Part shown: positions 61,428-64,000 of the stretch, piece after piece
Layout: each line of letters starts with the position of its first letter
Numbering within the stretch: position 1 is the stretch's first letter
Assembly: GCA_934446675.1 (NCBI GenBank)
Contig: CAKSEL010000005.1
Span: 1-64,000 of the forward strand
Origin: an uncultured Eubacteriales bacterium
GTDB taxonomy: Bacteria > Bacillota > Clostridia > Oscillospirales > CAG-382
Length of the DNA: 64,000 nt
Direction: 5' to 3'
Position numbers and translations under genes: made by a program
The notes under the pieces: model-generated
Told to the model about the DNA's origin: nothing
The model's input: the letters and a program-made list of their open reading frames with translations, nothing else
Databases searched by the model: none

Positions 61428-62450
61428 ATGGCAAAGAATCTTGATTGGAGTAATCTCGGTTTCGCATACAGAAAAACGGATTACAGATATGTCAGCAATT
61501 TCAAGGACGGCAAGTGGGACGACGGACAGCTCACCACCGACGACATGATCACAATGAGCGAGTGCGCCGGAGTTCTCCAGTACGCGCAGACCGTTTTTGA
61601 AGGACTCAAGTCCTACACCACAAAAGACGGACACATTGTACTTTTCAGACCCGATCTCAACGGTGAAAGACTCGAAAGCTCGGCGGCACGTCTTGAAATT
61701 CCGGTATTTCCGAAGGAACGCTTTGTTGACGCTGTCGTAAAGACGGTTGAAGCAAACGCGGACTATGTTCCTCCCTACGGTTCGGGCGCTACGCTCTACG
61801 TAAGACCGTACATTTTCGGAATTGATCCCGTAATCGGCGTAAAACCGGCTAACGAATATCAGTTCAGAGTATTCACAACACCCGTAGGTCCTTATTTCAA
61901 GGGCGGCGCAAAGCCTCTTACGATATGCGTATCGGATTTTGACAGAGCAGCTCCTCACGGAACGGGTCACATAAAGGCAGGACTCAACTATGCAATGAGC
62001 CTTCACGCAATAGTTACCGCTCATCAGAACGGTTTTGACGAGAATATGTATCTCGACGCCGCAACACGCACAAAGGTCGAAGAGACCGGCGGTGCAAACT
62101 TCCTCTTTGTAACAAAGGACAACAAGGTAGTAACTCCGAAATCTTCAAGCATACTTCCGTCCATTACAAGACGTTCGCTCTTATACGTTGCAAAGGAATA
62201 TCTCGGACTTGAAGTCGAGGAAAGAGACGTTTACTTTGACGAAGTTAAGGACTTTGCGGAGTGCGGACTCTGCGGAACGGCGGCTGTTATATCCCCTGTC
62301 GGCAAGATCGTCGATCACGGCAAGGAAATCTGTTTCCCCAGCGGCATGAACGAAATGGGCAAGACCACAAAGAAGCTTTACGAAACGCTTACCGGTATTC
62401 AGATGGGCGACATTGAAGCTCCCGAAGGCTGGATAAAGATAGTTAAGTAA
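61428..62450 (+). CDS. ilvE: Branched-chain amino acid aminotransferase
   Basis: 340 residues, PLP fold IV. Transfers amino groups between glutamate and leucine, isoleucine or valine keto acids. Features: QTVFEGLKSY, LYVRPYIFG, GTGHIKAGLNYAMSLHAI (PLP lysine), VEETGGANFLFV, SILPSITRRSLL and ECGLCGTAAVISPVG. The frame opens at 61377 inside the promoter; the ATG at 61428 with GGGG upstream is the start. Single-gene unit. Confidence 0.95.
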   Translation: MAKNLDWSNLGFAYRKTDYRYVSNFKDGKWDDGQLTTDDMITMSECAGVLQYAQTVFEGLKSYTTKDGHIVLFRPDLNGERLESSAARLEIPVFPKERFVDAVVKTVEANADYVPPYGSGATLYVRPYIFGIDPVIGVKPANEYQFRVFTTPVGPYFKGGAKPLTICVSDFDRAAPHGTGHIKAGLNYAMSLHAIVTAHQNGFDENMYLDAATRTKVEETGGANFLFVTKDNKVVTPKSSSILPSITRRSLLYVAKEYLGLEVEERDVYFDEVKDFAECGLCGTAAVISPVGKIVDHGKEICFPSGMNEMGKTTKKLYETLTGIQMGDIEAPEGWIKIVK

Positions 62451-62477
62451 TCCGGCAACAAAACAAATCACAAATTA

Positions 62478-62519
62478 CAGACTGATTATGGATAGGTTCC
62501 GTAACCGGTCTGTTTTTTT
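62478..62519 (+). terminator. Terminator after ilvE
   Basis: A long stem (62478-62491 with 62499-62512, one mismatch) followed by TTTTTTT. Confidence 0.85.
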
Positions 62520-62523
62520 GCGC

Positions 62524-62565
62524 TAAAATACCCGATGCGAAAGTTTTATATACTCACGCACCGGG
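62524..62565 (-). terminator. Terminator after the cyclophilin gene
   Basis: A 9-bp stem with one G-U pair (62531-62539 with 62557-62565); on the minus strand it is followed by TATTTTA. Confidence 0.75.
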
Positions 62566-62589
62566 CAAATTCAAAAACAGGATATTTAC

Positions 62590-63063
62590 TTATTCGATAA
62601 CAATGCTCTTTATCTTCTGATCTTCTCTCGGTCTGTCATATCTGTCGGTTGACACGGTTGCTATCTCGTCGAGTGTGTCAAAGCCGTCGGTAAGCTTGCC
62701 GAAAGCCGCGTACTGACCGTCAAGGTGCGGTGAGTCCTCATGCATGATAAAGAACTGGCTTCCTGCGGAGTCGGGATCCATTGCTCTCGCCATGGAAATT
62801 ACGCCTCTTGTATGCTTGAGGTCATTCTTCACGCCGTTTGCCGCAAATTCGCCCTTAATTGAATATCCGGGGCCGCCGCAGCCGTTTCCGTCGGGATCTC
62901 CGCCCTGTATCATAAAGCCTTCTATTACGCGGTGGAATATAAGTCCGTCGTAAAATCCGTCCTTTGCGAGCTTTACAAAGTTATCTACCGTAATAGGCGC
63001 GGTTTCGGGATAAAGCTCAAGCGTCATGGTCTTGCCGTTTTCCATTGTAATTACTGCTTTCAT
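62590..63063 (-). CDS. Cyclophilin-type peptidyl-prolyl isomerase
   Basis: 157 residues, cytoplasmic; catalyses cis-trans isomerisation of proline bonds. Signatures: FHRVIEGFMIQGGDPDGNG, GSQFFIMHEDSPHLDGQYAA and AFGKLTDGFDTLDEI. AAAGGA is eight bases before the ATG at 63063 and too close to the one at 63069. Lies downstream of rpoC but beyond its terminator. Confidence 0.95.
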   Translation of the reverse strand: MKAVITMENGKTMTLELYPETAPITVDNFVKLAKDGFYDGLIFHRVIEGFMIQGGDPDGNGCGGPGYSIKGEFAANGVKNDLKHTRGVISMARAMDPDSAGSQFFIMHEDSPHLDGQYAAFGKLTDGFDTLDEIATVSTDRYDRPREDQKIKSIVIE

Positions 63064-63101
63064 ATGCATTTCCTTTCCGAATTACAAAAATCATCTTATT
63101 C

Positions 63102-63132
63102 AAACAAAGGACACCCGGAAAATGAGTGCCCT
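63102..63132 (-). terminator. Terminator after rpoC
   Basis: A 7-bp stem (63108-63114 with 63126-63132, one G-U) followed on the minus strand by TTGTTTG. T tract is modest. Confidence 0.6.
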
Positions 63133-63159
63133 CTGTGTGTTTTTATGCTTTTAAGGAGT

Positions 63160-64000
<841 letters not shown>

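Overview
The window reads as chromosome of an anaerobic, Gram-positive-type Clostridia member, most likely Oscillospirales/Ruminococcaceae-like. Supporting features are the paired glgC/glgD genes, a type III glutamine synthetase, T-box and lysine riboswitches, S-layer-homology (SLH) surface proteins, a dockerin-bearing secreted protein, a TrpB2-type tryptophan synthase and the ScpA/FtsEX/PrmA/RsmE housekeeping blocks. Genes are dense on both strands, with AGGAGG-like ribosome sites and many 17-bp-spaced TTGACA/TATAAT promoters. I saw no tRNA, rRNA, CRISPR array, transposase or phage gene.

Layout. 1-0.7 kb: a non-coding dispersed repeat, then a promoter. 0.75-11.2 kb: a complete glycogen operon (glgB, glgC, glgD, glgA, glgP, GH13 alpha-glucan hydrolase) closed by a terminator. 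11.2-17.6 kb: an AraC regulator divergent from a very large SLH protein with a GH99/WbsX-like domain. 17.6-22.2 kb: DUF6472 protein, cation efflux transporter and TrpB2 under a Trp T-box, divergent from an rRNA methyltransferase. 22.3-26.6 kb: nitrogen assimilation, with GSIII and an ammonium transporter fused to a P-II domain, each preceded by a terminator-like hairpin. 26.6-30.2 kb: a three-gene sugar-catabolism-like operon with an unrecognised large protein. 30.2-32.4 kb: dapA-dapB under a lysine riboswitch. 32.4-35.2 kb: prmA, rsmE and a membrane protein. 35.2-40.6 kb: a PucR-type regulator, ftsE, ftsX, an M23 peptidoglycan hydrolase and an S41 protease with Cys at the nucleophile position. 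40.7-46.6 kb: rlmB, a degenerate P-type-ATPase-like membrane protein, and an EF-G-like factor. 46.6-47.3 kb: a small XRE regulator divergent from a small unknown gene across a perfect palindrome. 47.3-50.0 kb: LUD protein, trmL, site-2 protease and scpA. 50.0-51.2 kb: about 1.1 kb of non-coding repeats related to the one at the left end. 51.2-56.5 kb: a class 3 lipase and a 1408-residue SLH/Big_5 surface protein. 56.6-64.0 kb: citrate synthase, GH39-like glycosidase, secreted dockerin protein, ilvE, cyclophilin and the 3' end of rpoC, cut by the window edge.

Together the genes describe a saccharolytic anaerobe that stores glycogen, displays large surface proteins, may attach some exported proteins to cohesin scaffolds, and controls amino-acid and nitrogen genes largely by RNA attenuation. 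The items I rate most worth following are the catalytically degenerate P1B-ATPase-like protein at 41.7-44.2 kb, the Amt-PII fusion with paired leader hairpins, the Cys-nucleophile S41 protease beside ftsEX, the XRE operator switch at 46.9 kb, and the dispersed non-coding repeat family.
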